64,000 nt of DNA, taken from positions 6,730,501 to 6,794,500 of the forward strand of contig NZ_CP029693.1 in the NCBI RefSeq assembly GCF_003228315.1, written 5' to 3'. Made by a program: the position numbers and the translations under genes. The notes beneath the pieces are model-generated. The model did not search any database and was not told the DNA's origin. It saw nothing but the letters and a program-made list of their open reading frames with translations. The stretch comes from Pseudomonas putida (lineage in GTDB: Bacteria > Pseudomonadota > Gammaproteobacteria > Pseudomonadales > Pseudomonadaceae). Shown piece by piece: positions 1 through 8,012 of this stretch. Within the stretch, counting starts at the first letter, position 1; the number at the start of each line of letters is the position of its first letter.

Positions 1-152
1 GCAATCGGCGCAACATCGATGTCTTAAATGAGATCCAGTCGCATTATTTAACCGAAAATGTTGCGTGCCCCGGTTTCACGACTAGGCTTTCGCCAGTCAT
101 GGCAGGGCCGGACGCACCTTTACGAGGCTGTTTTCGTCCACTGGTTGCATCA

Positions 153-190
153 AGGCAAGCCATTGGCAAATGCCGATGGCTTGCCTCTTT
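153..190 (+). terminator. Strong hairpin, possible terminator of a gene left of the window
   Basis: AGGCAAGCCAT at 153-163 pairs perfectly with ATGGCTTGCCT at 176-186. The stem is extended by GGC/GCC around an AAAT loop, and CTCTTT follows. It lies between the left edge and the first gene. The T tract is weak, so it could also be a processing hairpin. Its presence argues against the open frame that crosses this stretch being coding. Confidence 0.45.
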
Positions 191-269
191 ATGACTCACA
201 AGAGTGCAGCCGTACCGGGGCACCCGAGCCAATCCGGTAAACGTGCATTCTCAATTGAAGGATGCCGAT

Positions 270-782
270 ATGAGTGCGGTGATACACAAGATCAAACATG
301 AGTTCATGAAGGTCCTTCCACCGACCATTTTCTTTTTCATCATCTTGCACATCGTGGCCCTGATTCGAGCGCTCATGATCAAAGGGTCGGGAGTGGAATT
401 GCCGGTTTCCGCATCGGTGCTGATCGCCTCCCTGGTGCTCGGCAAGTGCGTATTGATCGCCTATATGCTGCCGTTCATCAACCGGTTTCCCGACAAACCC
501 CTGATCTGGAATGTCACCTGGAAAACATGCATGTATGCCTTGGTCGCATTGATCGTTCACTACCTGGAACGACTGTACGACTACTGGAAGGAGGCACCGG
601 GTTTCATGGATGCAAACTCGCTGCTGTGGTCCTCGATAAACTGGCCTCGCTTTTGGGCCATACAAATTCTGCTCATTACGTTGATCTTCATGTATTGCGT
701 GATCGCAGAGTTGGCACGCGTCATTGGACGTGATCGGCTGAAGGTGATGTTCATTGGGCCGCTCCCGCCCATGCAGCGTTGA
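270..782 (+). CDS. Hypothetical inner-membrane protein, four predicted TM segments
   Basis: 170 residues. Start chosen at 270 because GAAGG sits at 257-261 with good spacing; an upstream in-frame ATG at 204 has no such signal. The protein has four hydrophobic stretches (about residues 14-36, 42-68, 88-105 and 138-160) separated by short charged loops, and a basic C-terminus. No catalytic motif is visible. It looks like a small conserved proteobacterial membrane protein, but I do not recognise a named family. The next gene begins 55 bp downstream on the same strand, so co-transcription is possible. Confidence 0.7.
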   Translation: MSAVIHKIKHEFMKVLPPTIFFFIILHIVALIRALMIKGSGVELPVSASVLIASLVLGKCVLIAYMLPFINRFPDKPLIWNVTWKTCMYALVALIVHYLERLYDYWKEAPGFMDANSLLWSSINWPRFWAIQILLITLIFMYCVIAELARVIGRDRLKVMFIGPLPPMQR

Positions 783-837
783 AAATTCGTTAGGCGTAAT
801 ACCCCATTCCATCGTCCGAATGAAAGGAGCTTGGAAG

Positions 838-1296
838 ATGAAATTCAATATAAAGGCATCAGGGCCAGCTCTGCCTCACGACGAATATCGGCCTATCAAG
901 GCGGCAGGAGTCATCTGGTCATCCTGTTGGAACGTGCGCAGTAATATCAAATCAGCCATATGGGCATTAGCTCTTGTGTCATTGGCGGGATGTGCAGTTC
1001 CAACGATGAATGAGATGCGTCAAGGAGCTCCTCGCGAAGTTTTGCATTCAAAAAATAACGATAGGGTCATCGCCGAATGCGTTCAGCGTGAGTGGCAAAA
1101 TCTGTTCGTTTTTGAAGGCCGGGATGGTGCAACGAAGGAACCTGGCAGCAACGGTGGTTACACAGTAGCAACGAGTGGCTCAGCGTATTTTGTCGATATC
1201 CAGTCGCAATCATCCGGATCGGTGGCCAAGTACTACGCTGCGACGGATCGCTGGATATCAAAAAAACATTTGGCCGCGCTAAAGAGTTGTCTATGA
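838..1296 (+). CDS. Putative lipoprotein of unknown function
   Basis: 152 residues from ATG 838, which has AAAGGAG at about 823-829. The hydrophobic segment and lipobox LAGC lie unusually far in, after some 40 residues. A GTG at 934 in the same frame would give a classical lipoprotein signal (basic RSNIK, hydrophobic core, LAGC) and a 120-residue protein. So either the n-region is unusually long or the true start is 934. The mature part is polar, with VIAECV near its start and a C-terminal Cys that could form a disulphide. No family is recognised; an envelope location is inferred from the lipobox. Confidence 0.65.
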   Translation: MKFNIKASGPALPHDEYRPIKAAGVIWSSCWNVRSNIKSAIWALALVSLAGCAVPTMNEMRQGAPREVLHSKNNDRVIAECVQREWQNLFVFEGRDGATKEPGSNGGYTVATSGSAYFVDIQSQSSGSVAKYYAATDRWISKKHLAALKSCL

Positions 1297-1316
1297 ATCA
1301 GGCCAGTTGCACAGAC

Positions 1317-1335
1317 GGGGACAGGGACAGTCCCC
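1317..1335. repeat. GGGGAC/GTCCCC palindromic remnant
   Basis: GGGGAC at 1317-1322 is repeated inverted as GTCCCC at 1330-1335, with an internal AGGGACA. Sequences of this style often border REP-associated transposase units in proteobacteria, but no transposase is present here. It may be a degenerate remnant or simply a short hairpin after the lipoprotein gene. Confidence 0.25.
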
Positions 1336-1494
1336 AGGTAACCTCGAATCATGTTTGACAGACGGTTTCTAACCATGCCCATCCGGAGGCTCGTTACTCC
1401 ATCCTTTTGCCCAGCCTGAGCCACCCGATTTCGTGGCTTGCGTTGGAGTCTGCCTGAGCTGTGTCTCCATCTCCCGGACAAACCAACGGATTGC

Positions 1495-1935
1495 CTACTC
1501 AGGAATGCCAGTGACTTTGTGCACCGCACGCATTGCACAAGGCGGCCTTGCTCCTTCCGGTTCAATCTCTTCGCATTGCTTGAGCAGCGGCCAGGCGTCG
1601 GCAAACTTCATTGCCGACATCTGTTCGGCGTGCTGCTGCGAAACAAAGCAATGCTCGAACCGATAGGCCGCGTACACCTCGGGCCGTAAAGCCGGGTAGT
1701 CATACACCTCATCGACGATGGTCTTGAGCAGCCGAGTCATCTGCGGGTTCGCATCGGGGGAAACTTTGGCGAGCAAGTCAGCCTTCGCGACGCCCGCCTG
1801 CCTGGCTGCAATGGCTTGCTTCGACGCCCCGATGGATGCCTGCATGCCCTGCGGAAAGGGACAATCCGATGCCGCCAATGCTGATGCCGAGGCCATACAA
1901 CCGAGCAGGGTGAAAACAGCGATCATCCTTGTCAT
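1495..1935 (-). CDS. Secreted (periplasmic) hypothetical protein
   Basis: 146 residues. The N-terminus is a clear Sec signal peptide with an ALA-A type cleavage site near residue 21. AAGGAA precedes the ATG on the minus strand. The mature part has four cysteines (SDCPFP, EHCF, KQCEE, PPCAM), which would suit disulphides in the periplasm, and is otherwise helical and charged. No catalytic motif or named family is recognised. It is convergent with the lipoprotein gene on its left and stands alone, 262 bp from the next gene. Confidence 0.7.
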   Translation of the reverse strand: MTRMIAVFTLLGCMASASALAASDCPFPQGMQASIGASKQAIAARQAGVAKADLLAKVSPDANPQMTRLLKTIVDEVYDYPALRPEVYAAYRFEHCFVSQQHAEQMSAMKFADAWPLLKQCEEIEPEGARPPCAMRAVHKVTGIPE

Positions 1936-2197
1936 GGGAGTTCCTTGTTAGTTGCGAACGTTGTTGAAGAAGGCTGCGGAGTCTAACGGATGCTTTTAAT
2001 GTTGCGCTCCAGTCGTCGTGTTCGTTGCGGGGTGACTGGAGGTTTCCGTTACAGGTCAATATCGGCCGATTCTGCTGAATAAATAGGCCGTGTTGTTTAG
2101 CGCAGAAATGCACGCGTCGTAGCGAACATAGACAGCACAATCGCTTCCATCATCTACGCTATCTCAGCAAGCACGAAGCTGATAACGAGGCCATGGA

Positions 2198-2665
2198 ATG
2201 ACAGTCGGCTTTAGAGACGATCTAGCCTGTTCAATCCTTTTATTCGTTCCTGTTCTACTTTACGCAAACATGGGTGTCGATCCGCTGTACGCAGGTGTCT
2301 GGTACCTCCTGGGCGTGCCTTTGGCGGCGCTGGTACCAGGCCTGATCCTGCGAGTCCCTGCATTGTTTCTCACCGGAACAACCGCAGCGGTGATAGCCAG
2401 TCTTTTGGTCTACATGAACATCATGTTCAGCCTGCCACGCTCCGAAGGGTTGCTTGTACTTGGGCATCTGTTTTCCATGCCCGGCCTGTTGGTGGGCGCA
2501 GGCGTGTCAGCCTGGCTATTGAGGTGTCGCGTGAAAGCAAGCCTGCCATGGCTTGTTGCAGCCATTGCATTTCTGGGAGCAATCATTGGCTTCATGATCG
2601 CCCAGATGATCCTGTGCTCCACTTTGATGTATTGCGGTGCGTTGTCTTTTGGCGTGGGGAGTTAA
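2198..2665 (+). CDS. Hypothetical integral membrane protein
   Basis: 155 residues, almost entirely hydrophobic, with about five membrane segments (approximately residues 9-28, 32-52, 56-72, 84-106 and 112-145). ACGAGG precedes the ATG. No catalytic residues stand out. Two further small frames follow closely on the same strand, so it probably heads a small membrane-protein operon. Function unknown. Confidence 0.65.
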   Translation: MTVGFRDDLACSILLFVPVLLYANMGVDPLYAGVWYLLGVPLAALVPGLILRVPALFLTGTTAAVIASLLVYMNIMFSLPRSEGLLVLGHLFSMPGLLVGAGVSAWLLRCRVKASLPWLVAAIAFLGAIIGFMIAQMILCSTLMYCGALSFGVGS

Positions 2666-2669
2666 GCCA

Positions 2670-2738
2670 ATGGTGCGTCTGTATCTGGCCGTGCTGAAAC
2701 GCCGGTATCGGCAGATCATGAAGAGGGAGTTTTTGTGA
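2670..2738 (+). CDS. Possible 22-codon coupling ORF
   Basis: ATG at 2670 opens a 22-codon basic frame (VRLYLAVLKRRYRQ in its first part). It begins 4 bp after the preceding stop, and its TGA (2736-2738) overlaps the GTG start of the next gene in a GTGA arrangement. That geometry would fit translational coupling, but no strong ribosome site lies in front of it. It may be fortuitous. Confidence 0.2.
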   Translation: MVRLYLAVLKRRYRQIMKREFL

Positions 2739-3037
2739 TCCCGGGATATCGAATCCGCATTTACTGTTTCATCGGCGCCTTGTTCTGCCTGCTCTGCTCT
2801 TGGCTAGTAGCCGAGCAGATCTACAACGCTCTGACCCTTTGGCAGTTCGACTCAACTACAGGTCCTCGTTGGCACAGGATGAAAGAGCATTTTGTATACG
2901 ACGAACAGCCATGGCGCTTCGGTTTGTATTTGCTGCGCGATGTCGCGTTTTTCATTTCAGCCAGCGGTGCGGGACTGGTCTTGTCGTGGGGTGTTCTGCG
3001 GGGAAGGCGGGCGTTCCATCGCTGGCGTGCAAAGTAG
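2735..3037 (+). CDS. Small hypothetical membrane protein
   Basis: 100 residues from a GTG start; GAGGGAG at 2723-2729 gives a good ribosome site. Two hydrophobic stretches (about residues 8-27 and 68-88) flank a polar central loop rich in Trp, His and Arg. The C-terminus is strongly basic (RGRRAFHRWRAK), as expected for a cytoplasmic tail. It lies 69 bp after the preceding membrane-protein gene and probably shares its transcript. No family recognised. Confidence 0.55.
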   Translation: MIPGYRIRIYCFIGALFCLLCSWLVAEQIYNALTLWQFDSTTGPRWHRMKEHFVYDEQPWRFGLYLLRDVAFFISASGAGLVLSWGVLRGRRAFHRWRAK

Positions 3038-3195
3038 TCTGCATTGGGCGGGCAATGGCTTCACGATGGGCTCTCCCGGCCATCAGTAGCCGGTGGACTG
3101 AGCGATAGCAAATGAGTAGCTACGCTTGGTCTACTGCAGGAATTGATTGAGCAGATTTGGCTTTTCATCCAGCCAGGCCCAACGAGGAACCCGCC

Positions 3196-3564
3196 ATGAC
3201 CGTATTCGATCGCCTCAGATATTTGCGCGTCGTTCTAGTCTTGTCCGGTCTCGCATGCCTTGCTCTTTACCCACTTATGTTGTTCTGGCCGTCCGGCTGG
3301 GCCTGGCACGTCGGTCACTCTGATTACCCGATGATGATCGTTGGCATCTACGCCACACTTGGCGTGTTCTTGATCCTGGCCGCAAGTGATCCATTAGCCA
3401 ATCTGAGCCTGATCTGGTTTACCGTGTGGTCCAGCGCCGTGCACGGAGCAATCATGGCCGTCCAGGCGGTTACGCAGTCGGGGCAAATGGGGCACTTGGC
3501 AGGTGACGTGCCGGCGCTCTTCATCTTGGCGGTTGCCTTGGCAATCTTGACGCCCCGCTCGTAA
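3196..3564 (+). CDS. DUF6632-type membrane protein
   Basis: 122 residues from ATG 3196, chosen over an upstream frame start at 3157 because GAGGAAC lies just before it. Four predicted membrane segments. The phrases YPLMLFWPSGWAWH, GIYATLGVFL and LIWFTVWSSAVHGAIM are those I associate with the DUF6632 family of small bacterial membrane proteins. The function of that family is unknown. The gene appears monocistronic, 105 bp before a GNAT acetyltransferase gene on the same strand. Confidence 0.7.
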   Translation: MTVFDRLRYLRVVLVLSGLACLALYPLMLFWPSGWAWHVGHSDYPMMIVGIYATLGVFLILAASDPLANLSLIWFTVWSSAVHGAIMAVQAVTQSGQMGHLAGDVPALFILAVALAILTPRS

Positions 3565-3669
3565 TTGACCGCTGGTATCCGGACAGGCAATGGGGTCCAG
3601 GAGCAGGTTTGACTGCCACAGAACAGACTATCTTGTTGACCCATCTACTCATCGCTCAGGGAGAGCCCC

Positions 3670-4095
3670 ATGCCTTTGCAAATCCAGCTTTCGGAAAATG
3701 TGACTGAAGCAGAGCGGTCGGGGATTTTGAATCCGCTGCTGACCCACAACCTGGCCAAGGGTGGGGATGATGCCCATGAAACGTTTGCCCTGTTGCTACG
3801 AGACCCAGATAGCGATGAAGTCATTGGTGGACTGTATGGCAAGGTCTCTTATCGGTGGCTACTCATCGATCTGGTCAGTGTTCCCGAGTCGCTGCGTGGT
3901 CAGGGTATCGGAGAGCGGCTGATGCACATGGCCGAGGACGTCGCGAAGAAAAAGCACTGCATCGGTATCTGGCTGGAGACCTTCAGCTTTCAGGCGCCGG
4001 GGTTTTATCAAAAGCTGGGGTACTCCGAATTTGGACGCCTGGCGGATTATCCGCCGGGGCATGTCCGGTTTTATTACCAGAAGCGGTTGAGCTGA
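3670..4095 (+). CDS. GNAT-family N-acetyltransferase
   Basis: 141 residues, AGGGAG before the ATG. The acetyl-CoA-binding motif A is clear: LVSVPESLRGQGIGERLM contains the R/Q-x-x-G-x-G/A signature (RGQGIG, about residues 76-81). It is followed by the helix bearing MHMAEDVAKKK and the late motif FYQKLGYSEFGRL, typical of GNAT domain ends. It would transfer acetyl from acetyl-CoA to an amine, but the acceptor cannot be told from sequence. No operon partner is evident, and the next genes run on the other strand. Confidence 0.85.
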   Translation: MPLQIQLSENVTEAERSGILNPLLTHNLAKGGDDAHETFALLLRDPDSDEVIGGLYGKVSYRWLLIDLVSVPESLRGQGIGERLMHMAEDVAKKKHCIGIWLETFSFQAPGFYQKLGYSEFGRLADYPPGHVRFYYQKRLS

Positions 4096-4180
4096 CAATG
4101 CCCTGATCCTTGGCCGGCCATCGCATCGATAGACAAAGACGGCCCGCCATTTTTGGATATAGCGCGCACAAGCCCGGAGG

Positions 4181-4555
4181 CTAGTTTCCCCGGCCACCGC
4201 CAAAAGACCATTCATCATTGGCGGTCGTGGTAATCACCACCATGACATCCTCCGCGTCGAGCCCCGTTGTATGCCCCAGCTTCTCAACCAGATCACGATA
4301 GAAACGCTGTTTCGTTTCAACGCTGCGAGGGCGGCCGGCGGTGATTGCGATCAGCACAAAGTCGTGGCTACGCGGGCCACCCAGGTAGTCGCGATCGAAG
4401 ATCAGTTCATCCACCTCGTGTTGATGAATGACCTGGAAGCGATCGGTCTTCGGTACCTCGAAGCTCTCGACCAGCGCGTCGTGCAACCCCTGTGATAACG
4501 CTTGCAGATACTCGGTCGACTTGCCCCGGTGCAGTGAAATACGTGCGAATGGCAT
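4181..4555 (-). CDS. Tautomerase-family protein
   Basis: 124 residues starting M-P-F-A-R, so Pro-2 becomes the N-terminal catalytic proline after Met removal, the hallmark of the 4-oxalocrotonate tautomerase/MIF superfamily. The length matches the long tautomerase subgroup seen next to carboxymuconolactone decarboxylase-like genes. CAGGAG lies 9 bp before the start. It begins only 6 bp after the stop of the decarboxylase-like gene, so the two form one operon divergent from the LysR regulator. Likely role: tautomerisation or dehalogenation-type chemistry on a small oxo-acid; substrate unknown. Alternative: a redox-stress accessory protein. Confidence 0.85.
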   Translation of the reverse strand: MPFARISLHRGKSTEYLQALSQGLHDALVESFEVPKTDRFQVIHQHEVDELIFDRDYLGGPRSHDFVLIAITAGRPRSVETKQRFYRDLVEKLGHTTGLDAEDVMVVITTTANDEWSFGGGRGN

Positions 4556-4561
4556 GCTCGG

Positions 4562-4882
4562 TTACTCCTGAGGTTTGACGAAGTCAGCGCGTAGTTCACT
4601 GAGCAGATTCAGCGCCGAGGCGGCCGTCGGCCAGCCTGAGTAAAACGCCAGATGGGTCATGACTTCAGCCAGTTCGTCCAGACTCAAACCGTTATCCCGT
4701 GCGCGTTGCAGATGAAACGGCAGTTGCTCCAGACGGTACATCGCCACCAGCGCGGCCACCGTCGCCAGGCTGCGTTCCCGAGGGCTCAATTGCGTGCGGT
4801 TCCATATATCGCCGAACAGGACGTTTTCCGTCAGTTCGGCGAACTTTGCCGGGTATTCACCGGCTCCGTTGACTACATGCAT
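4562..4882 (-). CDS. Carboxymuconolactone decarboxylase-family protein
   Basis: 106 residues; GGGGGAG lies 8 bp upstream of the ATG. The pattern of LSPRERSLATVAALVAM, then PFHLQRARDNGLS and EVMTHLAFYSGWP, is the PcaC/CMD fold. The family includes the beta-ketoadipate enzyme and many AhpD-like or unassigned proteins. The Cys-x-x-Cys of AhpD is absent, so a peroxidase-cycle role is unlikely. First gene of the operon with the tautomerase and divergent from the LysR gene, which probably controls it. The exact reaction is not assignable; no other protocatechuate-pathway gene is nearby. Confidence 0.85.
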   Translation of the reverse strand: MHVVNGAGEYPAKFAELTENVLFGDIWNRTQLSPRERSLATVAALVAMYRLEQLPFHLQRARDNGLSLDELAEVMTHLAFYSGWPTAASALNLLSELRADFVKPQE

Positions 4883-4979
4883 GTGGTTTCTCCCCCTGAT
4901 TGGTTAATGACGGGAGGAAAACTATCAATTCGCGATAATGCCGAATATCAGATTTAATTGAACCAACCATCCTGAATTA

Positions 4980-5885
4980 ATGGACTATCCGATGCGTCGC
5001 CCGACCTTCGATCTTGATGTATTGCGCACATTCGTTACGGGCGTGGAGCTCAACAGCTTTGCCAAGGCCGCCTATCGCCTCGGTCGATCCACGTCCGCCG
5101 TGAGCGCTCAGTTGAAGAAGCTTGAGGAACAAGTCGGCACACCGGTGCTGGCCAAGGCCGGTCGCGGGCTGGTCTTGACGCCGGTCGGCGAATCATTGCT
5201 CAGCCATGCCCGACGGTTACTGGAACTCAACGACGGCATTTTCCAGACCTTGCGTGAAAGCCAGACCGCCGAGACCATCCGCCTGGGCCTTCAGGAGGAT
5301 TTTGGTGAACACTTGCTGAGCGATATCCTGCGGCGCTTCGTCCAGCTTTACCCAATGGTGAGTCTGGAAGTGAAGATTGCACGTAATGCCGAACTGTTAG
5401 CCCTGGTCGACAGCGCGGGCCTGGACCTGGCATTGACCTGGGACACCGGACACGCGTCACCCCACGCCACGCGGCTGGGCGACACACAGATGTACTGGAT
5501 CGGCGCACATGACACACCGGTGTTCGGCGGCATGGCGGACGCGCCACTGCCGCTGATCATGTTCGACGCGCCTTGCCTGTTACGCAGCGCCGCCACCCAG
5601 ACGCTGGATGCTGCGCAAATACCTTGGCGGATCGCGCTGACCAGCCCCAGTGTCGGTGGAATCTGGGCGGCCGTTGCCGGCGGATTGGGTGTGACGCTGC
5701 GAACCCGCATCGGTCTGCCGAGTCATCTCAAGATTGTTTCTGGCTTACCCGCCGTGCCAAGCCTTGGCTATGTGCTTCACTGCGGTGGCGACGACCCGTC
5801 TGCAGCTACCCGGCAATTGGCGGCACTGATTAAAACGAGCCTGCAAGAACAAGCGTTCAGATTCGCGGATACCGCCCATAGCTGA
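4980..5885 (+). CDS. LysR-type transcriptional regulator
   Basis: 301 residues. The N-terminal winged HTH is evident (LDVLRTFVTGVELNSFAKAA..., then STSAVSAQLKKLEEQVG, about residues 12-60), followed by the two-lobed substrate-binding domain. Starts at ATG 4980 or 4992; neither has a good ribosome site. It is divergent from the tautomerase/decarboxylase pair across a 97-bp AT-rich gap, the classical LysR arrangement, so it probably activates that pair. Its stop is 107 bp before the aminotransferase gene, which could also be a target. Confidence 0.9.
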   Translation: MDYPMRRPTFDLDVLRTFVTGVELNSFAKAAYRLGRSTSAVSAQLKKLEEQVGTPVLAKAGRGLVLTPVGESLLSHARRLLELNDGIFQTLRESQTAETIRLGLQEDFGEHLLSDILRRFVQLYPMVSLEVKIARNAELLALVDSAGLDLALTWDTGHASPHATRLGDTQMYWIGAHDTPVFGGMADAPLPLIMFDAPCLLRSAATQTLDAAQIPWRIALTSPSVGGIWAAVAGGLGVTLRTRIGLPSHLKIVSGLPAVPSLGYVLHCGGDDPSAATRQLAALIKTSLQEQAFRFADTAHS

Positions 5886-5992
5886 TGCCCGCCGCTCGAC
5901 AGAGTTCGCCATTCAATCCTGGGCAATCTTGTCATTTGCCAAGGCTTAGGGCAGGGTCGATACCACTAAGATCCCTGCCAAAGGAGTCACCC

Positions 5993-7126
5993 ATGTCAAA
6001 GCTCTATCCCAGTATCGATCCCGAAGGGCTGGTCGAGTACTCGGTGGTCTACACCGACCGCTCCCTCAACCACATGTCGCAGTCGTTCCAAGGCGTGATG
6101 AAGAACATTTCCACGACCCTGAAACAGGTCTACAACGCCCAGGGTGTCGCGGTGGTCCCGGGCAGCGGCACGTTCGGCATGGAAGCGGTGGCGCGACAGT
6201 TCGCCACCGGCCAGCAATGCCTGGTGATACGCAACGGCTGGTTCAGCTATCGCTGGAGCCAGATCCTTGAGATGGGCAACATTCCGGCTGCCACCACGGT
6301 GCTCAAGGCCCGGCCGGTCGACAGCGGACGCCAGGCTGCCTACGCGCCAGCCCCGCTGGACGAAGTGCTGGCCGCCATTGCGACGCACAAGCCGCAGATT
6401 GTCTTCGCCCCCCACGTTGAAACCTCATCCGGAATCATCCTGCCCGACGAGTACCTGCGGGCCGTCGGCGACGCCGTGCATGCGGTGGGTGGCCTGTTCG
6501 TGCTGGACTGCATCGCCTCGGGCACGATTTGGGTTGATATGGAGAAATGCGCGGTCGACCTGCTGATCAGCGCGCCGCAGAAAGGCTGGAGCGCATCCCC
6601 ATGCTGCGCCCTGGTGATGTTCAATCCCTTGGCCCTCGAACGCATCGAACACACGCAAAGCAGCAGCTTCGCCTGCGACCTGAAAAAGTGGCTGCAGATC
6701 ATGCAAGCCTATGAGCAGGGTGGACATGCCTACCACGCCACCATGCCCAGCGACTCCCTCGCGCGATTCAACGAAGTGATGAAAGAGACGCAAGCCTACG
6801 GCTTCGACAAGGTCCGCGACGAACAGCAGGCTTTGGGCGATCGGGTACGCGCCATGTTGACCGGCAAAGGCATCAAAAGCGTGGCCGCTGCGGGCTTTCA
6901 GGCCCCTGGCGTGGTGGTGAGCTACACCGATGATGCCGACATCAAGAGCGGCAAGAAATTTGCCAGCCACGGCCTGCAGATCGCCGCCGGCGTGCCGTTG
7001 CAATGCGACGAACCGGCTGACTTCCAGACTTTTCGCATCGGTCTGTTCGGGCTGGAAAAGCTGCACAATATCGAGCGCACGGTGAGCACGCTGGAGCAGG
7101 CGCTGGACGAGGTGTTGGTTAACTAG
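5993..7126 (+). CDS. Class V (alanine-glyoxylate type) PLP aminotransferase
   Basis: 377 residues from ATG 5993, preceded by AAAGGAG; the longer open frame from 5885 lacks this. Fold type I PLP enzyme: VPGSGTFGMEAV binds the cofactor phosphate early, VLDCIAS supplies the PLP-stacking Asp, and SAPQKGW places the Schiff-base lysine at about residue 197. The family includes serine-pyruvate, alanine-glyoxylate and phosphonopyruvate-linked aminotransferases; the substrate is not resolved. It stands alone after the LysR gene, and a 37-bp hairpin region follows. Confidence 0.85.
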   Translation: MSKLYPSIDPEGLVEYSVVYTDRSLNHMSQSFQGVMKNISTTLKQVYNAQGVAVVPGSGTFGMEAVARQFATGQQCLVIRNGWFSYRWSQILEMGNIPAATTVLKARPVDSGRQAAYAPAPLDEVLAAIATHKPQIVFAPHVETSSGIILPDEYLRAVGDAVHAVGGLFVLDCIASGTIWVDMEKCAVDLLISAPQKGWSASPCCALVMFNPLALERIEHTQSSSFACDLKKWLQIMQAYEQGGHAYHATMPSDSLARFNEVMKETQAYGFDKVRDEQQALGDRVRAMLTGKGIKSVAAAGFQAPGVVVSYTDDADIKSGKKFASHGLQIAAGVPLQCDEPADFQTFRIGLFGLEKLHNIERTVSTLEQALDEVLVN

Positions 7127-7137
7127 GCCCTCATCCT

Positions 7138-7174
7138 GCCCAGTGCACGTGTCTTACTGATAAGTGTACTGGGC
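7138..7174 (+). terminator. Hairpin after the aminotransferase gene
   Basis: GCCCAGTGCAC (7138-7148) pairs with GTGTACTGGGC (7164-7174) with one G-T wobble. It lies directly after the aminotransferase stop. There is no T tract, so it could be an operator or an mRNA-stabilising hairpin instead of an intrinsic terminator. Confidence 0.35.
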
Positions 7175-7217
7175 GTGTCGGGCTTTACATGGAAGTTGGT
7201 TCAACAGGAGGACTGCA

Positions 7218-7673
7218 ATGGATCTGAAGTTCAGTCACGTAGATGTACTGGTTAATAATCTTGACGAAGCCTGCGCTTACTACGCACAGATACTCAATGC
7301 CAGGATTTCCAAAACGCTCGTCTGGGAACGCGGCGGCCTGCACGTGCGCTATGCGATTGCGCTGATCGGTCAAGAGCGTTTCATGTTGGTGCAGCCATTG
7401 GCGGGGAACCTGAAGGAGCTATTGGACGCCTCGGGAGAGGGGATGATTTATCGCCACTGTTATTCGACACCGGATATCGAGAAGGCCTACGACGAGTTGG
7501 TGGTCGCCGGTGTTCAGCCAGAAGACGAAAACGCAAAGCCACTGGCCCGCGAGAACCTGCAATCGCCGTCCGGGACACGCATTATCTGGTTGCCCAAGCG
7601 CTTCGGGCACTTCTCTATTGAAATCCTGGAAGAAAAGGCGTTGGAGGCATTTATAGACGCTGCATTTTCCTGA
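7218..7673 (+). CDS. VOC-superfamily (glyoxalase-like) protein
   Basis: 151 residues from ATG 7218, which has CAGGAGG at about 7204-7210. It opens with FSHVDVLVNNLDEACAYYAQ, the standard first beta-alpha unit of vicinal-oxygen-chelate proteins with the first metal-ligand His. A later GHFSIEILE segment closes the second unit. The family covers glyoxalase I, extradiol dioxygenases and antibiotic-resistance binders, and nothing here fixes which. Single-gene unit at the left border of an AT-rich insert. Confidence 0.8.
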   Translation: MDLKFSHVDVLVNNLDEACAYYAQILNARISKTLVWERGGLHVRYAIALIGQERFMLVQPLAGNLKELLDASGEGMIYRHCYSTPDIEKAYDELVVAGVQPEDENAKPLARENLQSPSGTRIIWLPKRFGHFSIEILEEKALEAFIDAAFS

Positions 7674-8012
7674 GTGGTGCGGCGAAGAGCGTCTGCTTGC
7701 GACCCATTGCAGACGGTGGGCACGCACAAGAAACGTCTAACCGGAGGCTTTCGATCAAGCCGCTTACTTTCAATATTGGTGGTTTTTCTCGTTCAGCTGT
7801 ATAGCAAAAGTGTACAGATCTCGATTACGATGAATCAGTGCGACGCATTCTTTGACAATCAAAGTCGGAAAGAGATGTAGTGGCTAAGATCCTCTAGGCA
7901 TATCAGCGAATAACTAAATGAAATGATTCTGATGCTATTGCTGTTTTTCTGATATTCGAATCTAAAAAAATTAATTTTCAATGTTCAAACACAAAAAGCA
8001 AAGGAGCTTTTT
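7674..8012. other. 339-bp non-coding border of an AT-rich segment
   Basis: No convincing gene. A perfect 7-bp inverted repeat, CGTCTGC (7689-7695) and GCAGACG (7708-7714), flanks CTTGCGACCCATT. The second half is strongly AT-rich with several possible -10 hexamers, and AAAGGAG at about 8000-8006 serves the next gene. A similar GCAGACGCTTGCGAC string reappears near 10953-10966, on the far side of the two HEPN genes. Confidence 0.4.

Noticed and set aside
1..194. Open frame crossing the left edge without a start codon
   Set aside because: It runs through the strong hairpin at 153-190, has no recognisable protein character, and other frames close at 27. A tail of an upstream gene ending at 25-27 is possible but too short to support.
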